Shown piece after piece: positions 34,813 through 43,699 of a stretch of 64,000 bases of DNA. Within the stretch, counting starts at the first letter, position 1; each line of letters opens with the position of its first letter. The stretch is from contig NZ_CP013747.1 of the NCBI RefSeq assembly GCF_001484605.1, positions 248,001-312,000 of the forward strand, given 5' to 3'. The notes under the pieces are model-generated. The model had not been told where the DNA came from. It did not search any database and saw nothing but the letters and a program-made list of their open reading frames with translations. The position numbers were made by a program, and so were the translations under genes. Source of the DNA: Pseudarthrobacter sulfonivorans (lineage in GTDB: Bacteria; Actinomycetota; Actinomycetes; Actinomycetales; Micrococcaceae).

Positions 34813-35615
34813 GCTGTTGCACGCCTCTCGCGCCAGGTGCCGGCAGTGGTTTGTTCCCGCCCCGCAGTTTTCTTGGGGGTCTGGGCCAGATCCTCCCCGA
34901 GCACTGTGCGGAGCGCCGTTCGGGTGAGAACGGTGTCGTAGGTGGGTTCCAACTGTGCCGCGACATAGAACGCAGACCGCGCCAAGTGGCTTGCCAGCAG
35001 GCGTCCTGCCGCCACACCGTCACGCGTATGAGCAGCTGCGAGAATGTCGCGATGTTCGCCGTGGGCTTTTGCAAAGGCGTGTTCGTCACCCTGAATCAAC
35101 AGTCGCCGGACTCGTTCTGCCCGGTCGGCGTCGACCTCCATCCGCGCCTTTGCGCCCTCCTGTACGCGTGACAATAGAAGCTGGTGGAAGCGGCGGTGCG
35201 GGTCGTTGAATCCGTCACGGTCACCCCGCTCGATCGCGGCACCCATCTGTGTCATGGTGGTGTCCAGATCCTGCAACTCGCGGTCGGTCAGCAAAGGCAC
35301 AGTGATGCGTATGGCGGTAGATTCCATCGACACCCGATATGCGTAGGTGCAGTCCAGGTCATCAAGGTCCAAGGCCGCGATCGTGATGCCCTTGTTAAGT
35401 TCGGACTTCACCAGGCCTTCTTGTTGCAGCATCCGGAGGGCCTCACGCAACGGTGTGCGGCCCGCGCCAGTGAGCCGGGAAAGCTCGGCTTGGGAGATCC
35501 GCCGTCCCGGCTCAAGTGTGCCTTCCAGGATCATGCTCCGCAGGTCCGCATGGACCGTCCCGACATCCGTACCGGGGCGGAGCGGAGCATCAACAACTCC
35601 GACAGTGGTGGTCAT
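34809..35615 (-). CDS. GntR-family regulator (FadR/FCD type), paralogue 2
   Basis: About 268 residues. Winged helix at residues 20-85 (HADLRSMILEGTLEPGRRIS, QAELSRLTGAGRTPLREALR, MLQQEGLV), then an all-helical FCD domain with metal-site histidines (HRRFHQLL, HGEHRDILAA, ASHLARSAFYV). Strongly similar to the GntR at 55261-56061 along its whole length. ATG at 35615 follows GAGGAGTCGA. Its expected partner gene is only a stub (34735-34812). The shared ATTGGATCC motif at 35641 lies 26 bp upstream. It may cross-regulate the main catabolic operon. Confidence 0.9.
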   Translation of the reverse strand: MTTTVGVVDAPLRPGTDVGTVHADLRSMILEGTLEPGRRISQAELSRLTGAGRTPLREALRMLQQEGLVKSELNKGITIAALDLDDLDCTYAYRVSMESTAIRITVPLLTDRELQDLDTTMTQMGAAIERGDRDGFNDPHRRFHQLLLSRVQEGAKARMEVDADRAERVRRLLIQGDEHAFAKAHGEHRDILAAAHTRDGVAAGRLLASHLARSAFYVAAQLEPTYDTVLTRTALRTVLGEDLAQTPKKTAGREQTTAGTWRERRATA

Positions 35616-35640
35616 TCGACTCCTCAAGGCCTGTAAGCGG

Positions 35641-35652
35641 ATTGGATCCTTC
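35641..35652. promoter_or_regulatory. ATTGGATCC motif upstream of gntR paralogue 2
   Basis: ATTGGATCCTTC, a partial palindrome sharing ATTGGATC with 56105 (ATTGGATCCACT) and ATTGGAT with 56224 (ATTGGATACAAT), each followed within a few bases by TTCT. Candidate GntR/FCD operator half-site. Confidence 0.45.
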
Positions 35653-35785
35653 TAGAAGGTAACAACACGCCCGTTCACAGCCATTCTAGATGCATCGCGG
35701 GACCCTCGCTAAGGGGCGGATATGACGTGCCGGAGAAGAGGGACGCTTTTTGAAGCCTTCGGATGTCTCAAAGGGGTACCTAGCG

Positions 35786-36526
35786 CTATACGCGCTCACC
35801 CAGGCTGGAGTCTTTCATAACCTTGAAACCTTCCTGCATCAAGGAGGTATCGACGCAATTGGACACCCAACTGAAGCCTCGGTCAAGCAGCCTGCGGGCG
35901 CGAATGGGCGTGCCGCCGAAGGCTCCCGGAATCAGATCAGCTGCCGAACAAGCGTCAATGACGCGGCTCAGGGGAGACTTCGGGGCAGCGTCGGCCAGTA
36001 AGGTATCCACATCCGTTCCCAAACTAAGCGCCAGGTCATAGGGGCCCACAAAGAGCATGTCAATCCCTGTGGTTGCAGCTATGTCCTCCAGGTTTTCCAG
36101 CCCCGTGGCCGTTTCGATCATGACAGCCAGTAGTGGCCCTCTCTTCGGGTACCCGCCTGCCGTGTTGTAGCTAACGCCCGTCATGGGCCCGAAGCTCCTG
36201 CTCCCGCGCGGCGGGTGGAAGGAAGCGCGCACCACATTGGCAGCCTGCAGGGCCGATTCGACCATGGGTACGATCACTCCATCAGCCCCGCTGTCCAATG
36301 CCCGGCCGATACCTGCCCCGTCGTCGGAAAGCAGACGTACAAGCATCGGCACCTTTGCCGATTGCCTTAGAGCCAATGTTTCGCGGACAGATCTGTCATC
36401 AAAGTGGCCGTGTTGGGCATCAAGGCAGACCCAATCTGCCCCAGACTCCTCCAGGGCAACGGCAGCGCGGGGCTCTCCGAGGTTGGCCCAGGCGCCAATT
36501 TTTACGGTGTGCCGTTCGTCGGACAT
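35786..36526 (-). CDS. HpcH/HpaI-family aldolase/citrate lyase-like protein
   Basis: 246 residues, the usual length for class II pyruvate aldolases of the HpaI type. Visible motifs: GADWVCLDAQHGHFDDRS with the catalytic His, VRLLSDDGAGIGRALDSGAD with the substrate Arg, VPMVESALQAANVV and LAVMIETATGLENL with a metal-binding Glu, and DMLFVGPYDLALSLG. ATG at 36526 follows AGGAGCCTGCA. It is the last gene of the long minus-strand array (106-bp gap to the gene before). It would cleave a hydroxy-oxo acid to pyruvate or similar plus an aldehyde, or a hydroxyacyl-CoA. Confidence 0.88.
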   Translation of the reverse strand: MSDERHTVKIGAWANLGEPRAAVALEESGADWVCLDAQHGHFDDRSVRETLALRQSAKVPMLVRLLSDDGAGIGRALDSGADGVIVPMVESALQAANVVRASFHPPRGSRSFGPMTGVSYNTAGGYPKRGPLLAVMIETATGLENLEDIAATTGIDMLFVGPYDLALSLGTDVDTLLADAAPKSPLSRVIDACSAADLIPGAFGGTPIRARRLLDRGFSWVSNCVDTSLMQEGFKVMKDSSLGERV

Positions 36527-36632
36527 TGCAGGCTCCTCTTTCTCTTGGGGTGTTCGTCCGACCCTCCGGCGCCAAGCCTTTGGGTGGCCCAGTCTTGTCT
36601 GGCCAACTAGTCCGTGCCGTGGATGGTTCCCT

Positions 36633-37685
36633 CTATCGGCGCGCGGACTCTTGTGATTCTGTGATCGGAACTTCGATGTCATGACCCTGTGACTGCAGAT
36701 ACACCACGTGGCTGGCTGTCTCGGAAACGGCAAGGCGCAACGAGAAGGCCTGTAGGGATTCCCAGCCGCGGGACCATGTCAGGTGGCGGGCAATGTCCCA
36801 CACAGTTTCCGGACGGTGCTTGTCCAGGACACGCAGAACTTCTGCGGAACGTTCCCGGTTGTGTTCGATTAGCTGCGCCACCCGCCGCTGCATACCTATA
36901 AACCGGTATTCATGCGCAGGGCATACCTCCATAGCATCCTCGAAGGCGATGCGCTCCAGCGATTCGTAATAGTCCGCCAACGGATTTGCCGGCCCAGGGA
37001 GCTCCAGGGCGATGTGCGGAGAGATGCGCGGCAGAATGTGGTCCCCACTAAATATCAGGCCGTGCGGCTCGTCGATCAGGCAGATGTGTCCTGGTGAGTG
37101 ACCAGGGGTCGTGAATACTCGCAGGTCCATGCCTTTAACGGGCACCAGGCTATTGTCTGTGAGCCGGAAGTCCGGATCGGCAAGGTTCTGCAGATGGGTG
37201 AGGGTGTGGAGGTCTAAGGCCACTTCGGTCAATTTGTCCGCCGGAACGCCCCACAACGCCAACTCCTCGCGATGGGTCCGCAGGACCAGGTCCAGATCCT
37301 CGGAGGCGGTGAGTTTGCGCACTTCATGCTCGCCCAAGGCAACCCAGGCTCCCGCTATCGCTCGCAGACGGGAAGCCATTCCCAGATGGTCCGAGTGGAA
37401 ATGGGTGACCACAATGCCCGTCAGGTCTGTGAGCCCGAGACCGGCTAGGCGCATGCCTGCGGTCAATTTGTCCAGACCCGCCTCGCTGTCCCAGCCCGGA
37501 TCGATCAGAACGGCATCGCCGTCCCCCACAAGCAGATAGCTGAGGGTGTAGCGCATAGGATTATTCGGGAACGGAACAGGGATGGACCACACGTCCGCAC
37601 CGAGCTGCTCTACAGGCGGCAGCACCTTGTTCTGCCAGGCTTCTTTTTGCGCGTGGCCGGTGACGGTTATCGTCGGTAAGTTCAT
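36633..37685 (-). CDS. MBL-fold metallohydrolase with C-terminal helical extension
   Basis: 350 residues. Metal-binding THFHSDHLGMASR, then TTPGHSPGHICLIDEPHG and FSGDHILPRISPHIAL. The C-terminal third (VCPAHEYRFIGMQRRVAQLI onwards) is helical and resembles the LACTB2/RNase Z-like class that hydrolyses thioesters, esters or glyoxalase II-type substrates. ATG at 37685 follows GAAAGGAGGAACCC. It lies 41 bp after the cytochrome b gene. An acyl-CoA or acyl-thioester hydrolase role would fit the operon. Confidence 0.85.
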   Translation of the reverse strand: MNLPTITVTGHAQKEAWQNKVLPPVEQLGADVWSIPVPFPNNPMRYTLSYLLVGDGDAVLIDPGWDSEAGLDKLTAGMRLAGLGLTDLTGIVVTHFHSDHLGMASRLRAIAGAWVALGEHEVRKLTASEDLDLVLRTHREELALWGVPADKLTEVALDLHTLTHLQNLADPDFRLTDNSLVPVKGMDLRVFTTPGHSPGHICLIDEPHGLIFSGDHILPRISPHIALELPGPANPLADYYESLERIAFEDAMEVCPAHEYRFIGMQRRVAQLIEHNRERSAEVLRVLDKHRPETVWDIARHLTWSRGWESLQAFSLRLAVSETASHVVYLQSQGHDIEVPITESQESARR

Positions 37686-37726
37686 GGGTTCCTCCTTTCA
37701 GCGACAAACATGGGTAGGTAGGTGCG

Positions 37727-38662
37727 CTACTTGCTGACTTTGCCCGTGAGCGAGGCGAGGGGCCGAAGGAATAGCGGCCTGGCCAAGAACCAGGCGGCGA
37801 CCATAACGGCCAGTGAGGCGGCGAAGATCCAAAACCCGGTCCAGCCAGCGCCATCGTTGCTGGCATACATGTGGTTTAGGTTGCGTAGGATGCCTGTGGT
37901 CAACACCAGAGCAACGTGGACGACGATGAAGAAAACGAAGTAGAGCATCACCGGGAAGTGGACCGCGCGCGCCAGTTCGATCGGATAGGCCTTGTTGAGG
38001 TTCGCTGCGTTCTTGGGCCACGCCCCCGACATCCGCAAGCCAGTGATCAGAGCGAGCGGCGAGGCGATGAAGACCGTAGTGAAGTAGGCCAGCACCTGCA
38101 GGCTGTTGTAGTTAACCCAGCCGTTCTCCGTGGGCCAGTTCATTGAGGCATACTGCAGGGCGGTTGATAGGGCATTAGGGAAAACTTCCCAGCTCGTGGG
38201 CACGATACGTACCCAGTGTCCGGTGACGCCCAGCAGGATCACGAAAATCATCCCGTTGAGGACCCAAAGGACATCCAGGGTGAGATGGAACCAGAGATTC
38301 AGGCTGATCTTGGCGGGTTTGCCCTGGGTCCTAATCAGGCCGCTGTTGTTCCGGGTCCAATGCTCCTTTGGCCTCGCCGTTGTTCGCACGAACCAGCCTG
38401 AACGGATGATCAGCAAGATGAAGAAGGCATTGAGGAAGTGCTGCCACCCCAGCCATGCTGGCAGACCGACAGAAGCCGTGGCTGGCAGCTCGACGTGCCC
38501 GGGGTAAGTGGTCAGGAAATCCTGCACGGCCGGGAGTGTCCGCATCCATTGGGCGAATAGCACAACCACACCCAGACATCCCACCGCTACGAGGATCGCC
38601 ACGGCAAGCTTTGCCCACTTCTTCCTGGGCTTGGTTGCTGTGTTGTTGGTATTCGTCGACAT
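37727..38662 (-). CDS. Membrane cytochrome b (b561/hydrogenase-b type) encoded next to ETF
   Basis: 311 residues with about five or six membrane spans. Histidines sit within or at the edge of spans as in di-heme b cytochromes: GWQHFLNAFFILLII, LWFHLTLDVLWVLNG, LLGVTGHWVRIV, ARAVHFPVMLYFV and FIVVHVALVLTTG. No Fe-S or flavin motif is present. The location, 104 bp after etfA in the same transcript, suggests it passes electrons from the operon's acyl-CoA dehydrogenase/ETF to quinone, or serves another operon oxidoreductase. That electron route is an inference; the usual ETF partner is a Fe-S flavoprotein. Confidence 0.75.
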   Translation of the reverse strand: MSTNTNNTATKPRKKWAKLAVAILVAVGCLGVVVLFAQWMRTLPAVQDFLTTYPGHVELPATASVGLPAWLGWQHFLNAFFILLIIRSGWFVRTTARPKEHWTRNNSGLIRTQGKPAKISLNLWFHLTLDVLWVLNGMIFVILLGVTGHWVRIVPTSWEVFPNALSTALQYASMNWPTENGWVNYNSLQVLAYFTTVFIASPLALITGLRMSGAWPKNAANLNKAYPIELARAVHFPVMLYFVFFIVVHVALVLTTGILRNLNHMYASNDGAGWTGFWIFAASLAVMVAAWFLARPLFLRPLASLTGKVSK

Positions 38663-38766
38663 GACGAGTTGTCCTTTCCTGAGAGCAGTATCCGGTCACA
38701 CCACAGGTGCAATCGGCAATCTCCCACCGCTGTTCAGGCCTATGGCTGAGCCAAGCGGGCCCGTGG

Positions 38767-39741
38767 CTAGTTGGAGCGTGTTCCTATGGCCGCGATCAGC
38801 TGGGGAACGACTGTGAATACGTCGCCAACAATGCCGAAGTCCGCGACGTCAAAGATCGGTGCGTCTTCGTCTTTGTTGATTGCCACGATGGTCTTAGCTG
38901 TCTGCATTCCAGCCCGGTGCTGGATGGCTCCCGAGATCCCGAGTGCGACGTACAGTTGCGGTGAAACGGTGATGCCGGTCTGGCCAACCTGCGAGCCTTG
39001 CTCGATATAGCCGGCATCGACGGCAGCCCGGGACGCACCGACAGCTCCTCCCAGCGCATCAGCCAGCTGCTCCACAAGCACAAAGTTCTCCTTGGAGCCC
39101 AGGCCTCGTCCGCCGGAGACCACCGTGACTGCGCCTCGCAGCCCAGGCCTGCCGGAATCAGGACCTGCAGCATGAACTCTTTCAATCTTGGCGGAGGTGC
39201 GGCTTTCGACGTCGAGGGACACGGTTGTGACAGAAGGGGTAGCTTCCACCGCCCGCTCGTCCAGGGCACCCTGACGCAGAGTGATAACCGCTATAGCGGA
39301 GCTCACGGTCGCTTCGACGGTGTAGGCGCCGCCAAAAACCGAGTGCACACCGATGATTGCACCTCCGTCGTCAGTTTTGACGTCCACTACGTCAGCCAGC
39401 AGCCCGCTGCGCGTTCTGGCAGCAAACATGCCAGCCGCCGCGCGGCTTTCGATCGAGTTCGCGACAACGACAGCTGACGGTTCCAACGCCTGGGTCGCGG
39501 ATATTAGAGCTCCGAGTTGAGGGCCCACGAGCAGGCTTCCAACCTGCGTGCTCTCAGCGATGTAAACCTGTTGGGCGCCCAACATCCCGAGCTGTTCGAC
39601 AAGGCTGTCACCGGCACCTGGTTGAGTTGCTACAACAGCAACGGGGGTGCCGAGCTTGGCGGCCGCTGCAATAAGTGCCGGGGCGGTGTTAGCGATGACC
39701 CCTGTGGATGAGGTTTCGATTAGTGCCAGTACGTTTGTCAT
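38767..39741 (-). CDS. etfA: Electron transfer flavoprotein alpha subunit
   Basis: About 324 residues, normal length. The C-terminal FAD domain is clear: [60 protein letters not shown] and [20 protein letters not shown]. The ATG at 39741 follows AGGAG by 7 nt; an ATG two codons earlier directly abuts that site and is less likely. 15 bp after etfB. Heterodimer with EtfB that accepts electrons from acyl-CoA dehydrogenases; the obvious donor is the dehydrogenase at 57267-58427. Confidence 0.95.
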   Translation of the reverse strand: MTNVLALIETSSTGVIANTAPALIAAAAKLGTPVAVVATQPGAGDSLVEQLGMLGAQQVYIAESTQVGSLLVGPQLGALISATQALEPSAVVVANSIESRAAAGMFAARTRSGLLADVVDVKTDDGGAIIGVHSVFGGAYTVEATVSSAIAVITLRQGALDERAVEATPSVTTVSLDVESRTSAKIERVHAAGPDSGRPGLRGAVTVVSGGRGLGSKENFVLVEQLADALGGAVGASRAAVDAGYIEQGSQVGQTGITVSPQLYVALGISGAIQHRAGMQTAKTIVAINKDEDAPIFDVADFGIVGDVFTVVPQLIAAIGTRSN

Positions 39742-39756
39742 GTCCATCTCCTGGGA

Positions 39757-40527
39757 TCAGAGCAGGTTGCGGTCAGCGAGGAACTCGGCGAGCTCTTGAG
39801 CGGCGGTTCCGTCGTCGACGATCTTCTTGCCGGCAGTGCGTGCCGGACGCTGCGAAGTGGTGAGCACAGGTGTAGTGGTCGTTGCTGCGGAGTCCAGATC
39901 AATATCGGCCAATGACAGCGTCTCAACATGCTTGCGCTTGGCTGAGATGATGCCCTTGAAGTTGGGGAAACGGGCCTCGGCGGCCCATTCGGTCACCGAC
40001 ATCAACGCCGGCAATTCGGCGCTAACGGTCAGGCTTCCAATGTCCAAAGCCGCCTCGCCACGAACGGAAACCTCCGTGATTTCGACGCTGTTCAAAGAGG
40101 GCAGCAGCGGCAGCCCGAGGTGTTCAGCCACCATGGCTGGTACGACACCGCCCCGTCCGTCAGTGGATTCATTTCCGGCGATGATGAGGTCGAAGCCGGT
40201 GCGTTTCGCCGCTGCCGCAAGGACCGCGGCCGTTAAAGCCATATCCGCCCCCTCCAAGCGTTCATCCACTACGTGCACAGCGGAGTCTGCGCCCATCGAC
40301 AGGGCTTTACGGAGGGCTTCCTTCGCGGGGAGCGGCCCCATGGTCAGCACCACGACCTCGCTGCCCTTGTTGCCGTCCTTGTGGCGCAAGGCCACTTCAA
40401 GCGCACGCTCGGTGATTTCATCCGCTATCCGATCGCCGGCTTCGCGGTCCAGCAGGCCGGTCGAGGTATCAAGCTTGCGCTCTTCCTCTGTATCGGGCAC
40501 CTGCTTTATCAGAACAATGATTTTCAT
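39757..40527 (-). CDS. etfB: Electron transfer flavoprotein beta subunit
   Basis: 256 residues. N-terminus MKIIVLIKQVPDTEEERKLD is diagnostic; also ALEVALRHKDGNKGSEVVVL, SMGADSAVHVVDE and IIAGNESTDGRGGVVPAMVA, the AMP-binding segments. ATG follows AGGAGGAGAGATCC. First of etfB-etfA-cytochrome b. ETF genes inside an accessory catabolic operon indicate a dedicated acceptor for the local acyl-CoA dehydrogenase in addition to any housekeeping ETF. Confidence 0.95.
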   Translation of the reverse strand: MKIIVLIKQVPDTEEERKLDTSTGLLDREAGDRIADEITERALEVALRHKDGNKGSEVVVLTMGPLPAKEALRKALSMGADSAVHVVDERLEGADMALTAAVLAAAAKRTGFDLIIAGNESTDGRGGVVPAMVAEHLGLPLLPSLNSVEITEVSVRGEAALDIGSLTVSAELPALMSVTEWAAEARFPNFKGIISAKRKHVETLSLADIDLDSAATTTTPVLTTSQRPARTAGKKIVDDGTAAQELAEFLADRNLL

Positions 40528-40612
40528 GGATCTCTCCTCCTACTTACGGACTGGTTGAACGGCCGATAGTGGTCGCTCAAGATATTGCTTTGTGTGGCGT
40601 TGGCCAAGGTTC

Positions 40613-42148
40613 CTAGACGCGGGTCGGCGTATCGCTTCCAGCCACTTCCGCCAGGACCTTGTTTACTCTTCGTTTACCGAGACGCCTCACTACCGGTCCT
40701 GCGATAAGGACGAGAATCACCGCCAGCACTAGCGTCAAGGAGATCGGCCGGGTCAAGAACACAGCTGCGTCGCCACCGGAGATGGCCAGCGAGTTCCGCA
40801 GGTTGATCTCGAGAATGCTGCCCAAGACGGCAGCCAGCACAAGCGGGCCGGGGCTGAAGTCGAGACGTCGCAGGCCGTAGCCCACAATCCCTGCCACAAC
40901 GCATGTCACAACATCGAACATGCTGTTGTTTAGCGAGTACACACCGATCAGGGTCACCACGACGGTGATGGCGGCGATGATGCCCGCACGGACCCGCAGC
41001 AGTCGGACGAAGAATCCGAGCAGCGGTAGATTGAGGGCCAACAGCATGAGGTTTCCGATCAGCATCGAAGCCATCACGCCCCAGAAGATGTCCGGATGAT
41101 CCGCAACGAGGGTAGGCCCGGGCGTAACTCCCTGGAGTAACAGGGCACCGTACAGGAGAGCCATCACGGTTCCGGTAGGCAGGCCAAGCGTAAGCAGGGG
41201 CAAAAAACTCATCGTCGAACCCGCATTGTTGGCCGTTTCCGGCCCCGCCACTCCCTCGATCGCGCCCTTGCCGAAGCGTTCCGGGGTCTTGGAAATCCGC
41301 TTTTCGGCTGCGTACGACGCCATGGAAGAGAGGACACTTCCGCCACCGGGCAAAAGCCCGATCACAGAGCCGATAAGCGTGCCGCGTGCGATCGGCCCCG
41401 CCGACTGCCGGAAGTCGGATTTCGTCGGCCATACGCCGTGGACCTTCGCTGCCACGGGCGTCTGGGATTCATTGTGCTTAAGGTTGGCAAGCACCTCACC
41501 GATCCCGAAGAGACCCATTGCAACGGCGACGATGTCCAAGCCGCTCAGCGCTTCCAGGGAACCGAACGTGAACCTTGCCGTGCCGGTGACGGGATCTTGA
41601 CCGACGCTTGCGACCAGTAGACCGGCCGCGACCATCACGCCAGACTTGGCCAGCGACTGACCGCCCATTGCGAGGACCAAAAGTATGCCGACAACGGCCA
41701 CCATGAACAGTTCCGGTGCCCCGAAGCGTTCTGCGACCCGCGCCAAAGGCTGGGCCAGAAGAACCAGGACAAAGGTCGCCACAATGCCGCCCACGAAGGA
41801 GCCGATCGCAGCGATTCCCAGCGCCGGCCCCGAACGCCCCTGCTTGGCCATGGGGTGCCCATCAAAGGTGGTCACTACGGATGCGATCTCGCCTGGAACC
41901 TTCACTAACACCGAGGTGATGGTCCCTCCGTACATTGCACCGTAATAGATACCGGCCAGGAGGATAATCGCACTCGGCGCTTCGAGGGCGAACGTGATTG
42001 GCAGCAAGATCGCAATCGTCGTGGTCGGCCCGAGACCGGGCAGTACGCCGATTACCATCCCCAGGAACACGCCGAGCAGAACGAGCAGCAAATTCAGCGG
42101 GGTTGCCGCGACCGCGAAACCTTCAGCGAAAGATTCGATCATGTCCAT
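40613..42148 (-). CDS. tctA: TTT transporter large permease subunit, TctA family
   Basis: 511 residues, around a dozen spans. Signature motifs GVLPGLGPTTTIAILLPITF and YGGTITSVLVKVPGEIASVV followed by TTFDGHPMAKQGRSGPALG. Only 3 bp after the tctB stop. This third TTT system is embedded in the main catabolic array and so probably imports its carboxylate substrate. Confidence 0.92.
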   Translation of the reverse strand: MDMIESFAEGFAVAATPLNLLLVLLGVFLGMVIGVLPGLGPTTTIAILLPITFALEAPSAIILLAGIYYGAMYGGTITSVLVKVPGEIASVVTTFDGHPMAKQGRSGPALGIAAIGSFVGGIVATFVLVLLAQPLARVAERFGAPELFMVAVVGILLVLAMGGQSLAKSGVMVAAGLLVASVGQDPVTGTARFTFGSLEALSGLDIVAVAMGLFGIGEVLANLKHNESQTPVAAKVHGVWPTKSDFRQSAGPIARGTLIGSVIGLLPGGGSVLSSMASYAAEKRISKTPERFGKGAIEGVAGPETANNAGSTMSFLPLLTLGLPTGTVMALLYGALLLQGVTPGPTLVADHPDIFWGVMASMLIGNLMLLALNLPLLGFFVRLLRVRAGIIAAITVVVTLIGVYSLNNSMFDVVTCVVAGIVGYGLRRLDFSPGPLVLAAVLGSILEINLRNSLAISGGDAAVFLTRPISLTLVLAVILVLIAGPVVRRLGKRRVNKVLAEVAGSDTPTRV

Positions 42149-42151
42149 GTT

Positions 42152-42628
42152 CTACCTCGGGAGGAAAGCGTCGACGGGAAGAGGAATGTTCAGGACCTGG
42201 ATAAATAGTCCATAGACAATTGCACCCAAGGCGACTGCAATGATTGCTGAAAGCCGCCAAGATTCACCGGCCAGGAACCTCAGCCAAATGAAGGCTGCGA
42301 CCGTCGAGGCAGTGAAAATACCCATGGACGTCAGCAGGACCGCGAACCCAAAAAGGACCGCGATTGCGAGGACAAACGACCAAACCGGGAAGCCCGGCCG
42401 CTCGTGATCGAGCTTGGGGGGTTTGCCGAAAACCATGGCGACCGCGGAAACCAGGAGGAGTGAGGCCGCCAAGAAGGGCCATAACCCTGAACCCATTTGA
42501 CCGTTCTCGGACAGACCCAACGGCAGGCTCATGACCATCAGCGCAACGGCGGCAAGACTGAGTGCCGCAGCGCAATACATTTGTTGAGCAGCCGCGCCCC
42601 GCCACCCGATCATCTGGCGCTCCCTCAT
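42152..42628 (-). CDS. tctB: TTT transporter small membrane subunit, TctB family
   Basis: 158 residues with four spans; ENGQMGSGLWPFLAASLLLV and the C-terminal QVLNIPLPVDAFLPR are typical of TctB. Its ATG overlaps the tctC stop (TGATG), so translation is coupled. Middle gene of tctC-tctB-tctA. Confidence 0.9.
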   Translation of the reverse strand: MRERQMIGWRGAAAQQMYCAAALSLAAVALMVMSLPLGLSENGQMGSGLWPFLAASLLLVSAVAMVFGKPPKLDHERPGFPVWSFVLAIAVLFGFAVLLTSMGIFTASTVAAFIWLRFLAGESWRLSAIIAVALGAIVYGLFIQVLNIPLPVDAFLPR

Positions 42629-43611
42629 CAGGGTTTCGCCAGTCCTTCAAGCGATTTAGCCGTCGAGTGCAGGGATTCCTGGATCTTCGCCGATGCCATC
42701 GGCTCCGCAGGAAGGGAGAACTCCCCAATGGTCTCTTGCACACGGGCATCCCGGAGGCAGGTGGCGGCCGTCGCCTCAAGTTTGTCAACGATCGATCCGT
42801 CGGTTTTGGCCGGAACTGCCCAATAGCCTAGATTGCCGGGCCCTGCGAGCTGCCCCTCGCCGAAACCGAGCTCGTCCAGCGTCTTCAACTCCGGCGCCCA
42901 TTTGGGTGAACTCTTGCCAATGACTGCCAGAGCCTTCAGATCCTTGTTCAGAACCCAAGGGACGGTTTGCTTGTCGACAGTGACGAGGCCCATGTCGTAG
43001 TCACCCTGGTCCAGCCCACGTTTGATTTCTGCCATGCTCGACGGCGTGACGTGGTTGACTGTGATGCCGTAATTTCGCGCAAGCCCTTCTGTCACGAGGC
43101 CGGACAGTGTCGTCTTGCCACTGTCAGCGACGACGAGAGTCGAAGTTTTACCTTTTTCAACCAGATCCTCGATCGAGTTGATGGGGCTGTCCTTCGGAAC
43201 AGCCACATATAGGTTCGTCAGCGCGACTTGTCCAACCGGGGTGAATGAATCGACGGTGTAGGCGGCACCCTTGGTATTGAACGGTGTGATGACGGCACTG
43301 CTCGAGCTGCCGAACACGACGGTGTAGCCGTCCGGCTTGGAAGCCGCGGCTTCAGTCATACCAATGGATCCGCTGCCACCTTCCCTGTTTTCGACCACGA
43401 ACGGTGAGCCGAGTTCGCGCTCGTAGCAGTCGGCCCAAATTCGTGCCAGCACGTCCGTGGCTGAACCCGGGGCAAAAGGCACCAGGACCTTAACGGGCCC
43501 CTCAGGGTAGGCGCTCTCCGCGCTCCCGCCCCCTTGCTGAGCGCAACCAGTCAGCGATGCGGCAGCGCTGCTCACAACAGCTATGGCCAGTACTATCTTT
43601 TTGATACGCAT
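42628..43611 (-). CDS. tctC: TTT transporter substrate-binding lipoprotein, TctC/Bug family
   Basis: 327 residues with lipobox AASLTGC near residue 22. Bug landmarks: VKVLVPFAPGSATDVLARIW, VVENREGGSGSIGM and NSIEDLVEKG. Closest in the window to the receptor at 516-1475 (shared VVENREG, PDGYT, FGEGQLAGP/HSEGQLPAP blocks). Starts 88 bp after the acyl-CoA ligase stop, in the same direction. Ligand unknown. Confidence 0.9.
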   Translation of the reverse strand: MRIKKIVLAIAVVSSAAASLTGCAQQGGGSAESAYPEGPVKVLVPFAPGSATDVLARIWADCYERELGSPFVVENREGGSGSIGMTEAAASKPDGYTVVFGSSSSAVITPFNTKGAAYTVDSFTPVGQVALTNLYVAVPKDSPINSIEDLVEKGKTSTLVVADSGKTTLSGLVTEGLARNYGITVNHVTPSSMAEIKRGLDQGDYDMGLVTVDKQTVPWVLNKDLKALAVIGKSSPKWAPELKTLDELGFGEGQLAGPGNLGYWAVPAKTDGSIVDKLEATAATCLRDARVQETIGEFSLPAEPMASAKIQESLHSTAKSLEGLAKP

Positions 43612-43699
43612 GATTTCCCTGCTGGCGCCCGAAGCGCCACTGATCGGCTTGGTCCGGCCCGTCTTTGACGGGCGGAAGTCGTTGCTTATAACGACAGGT

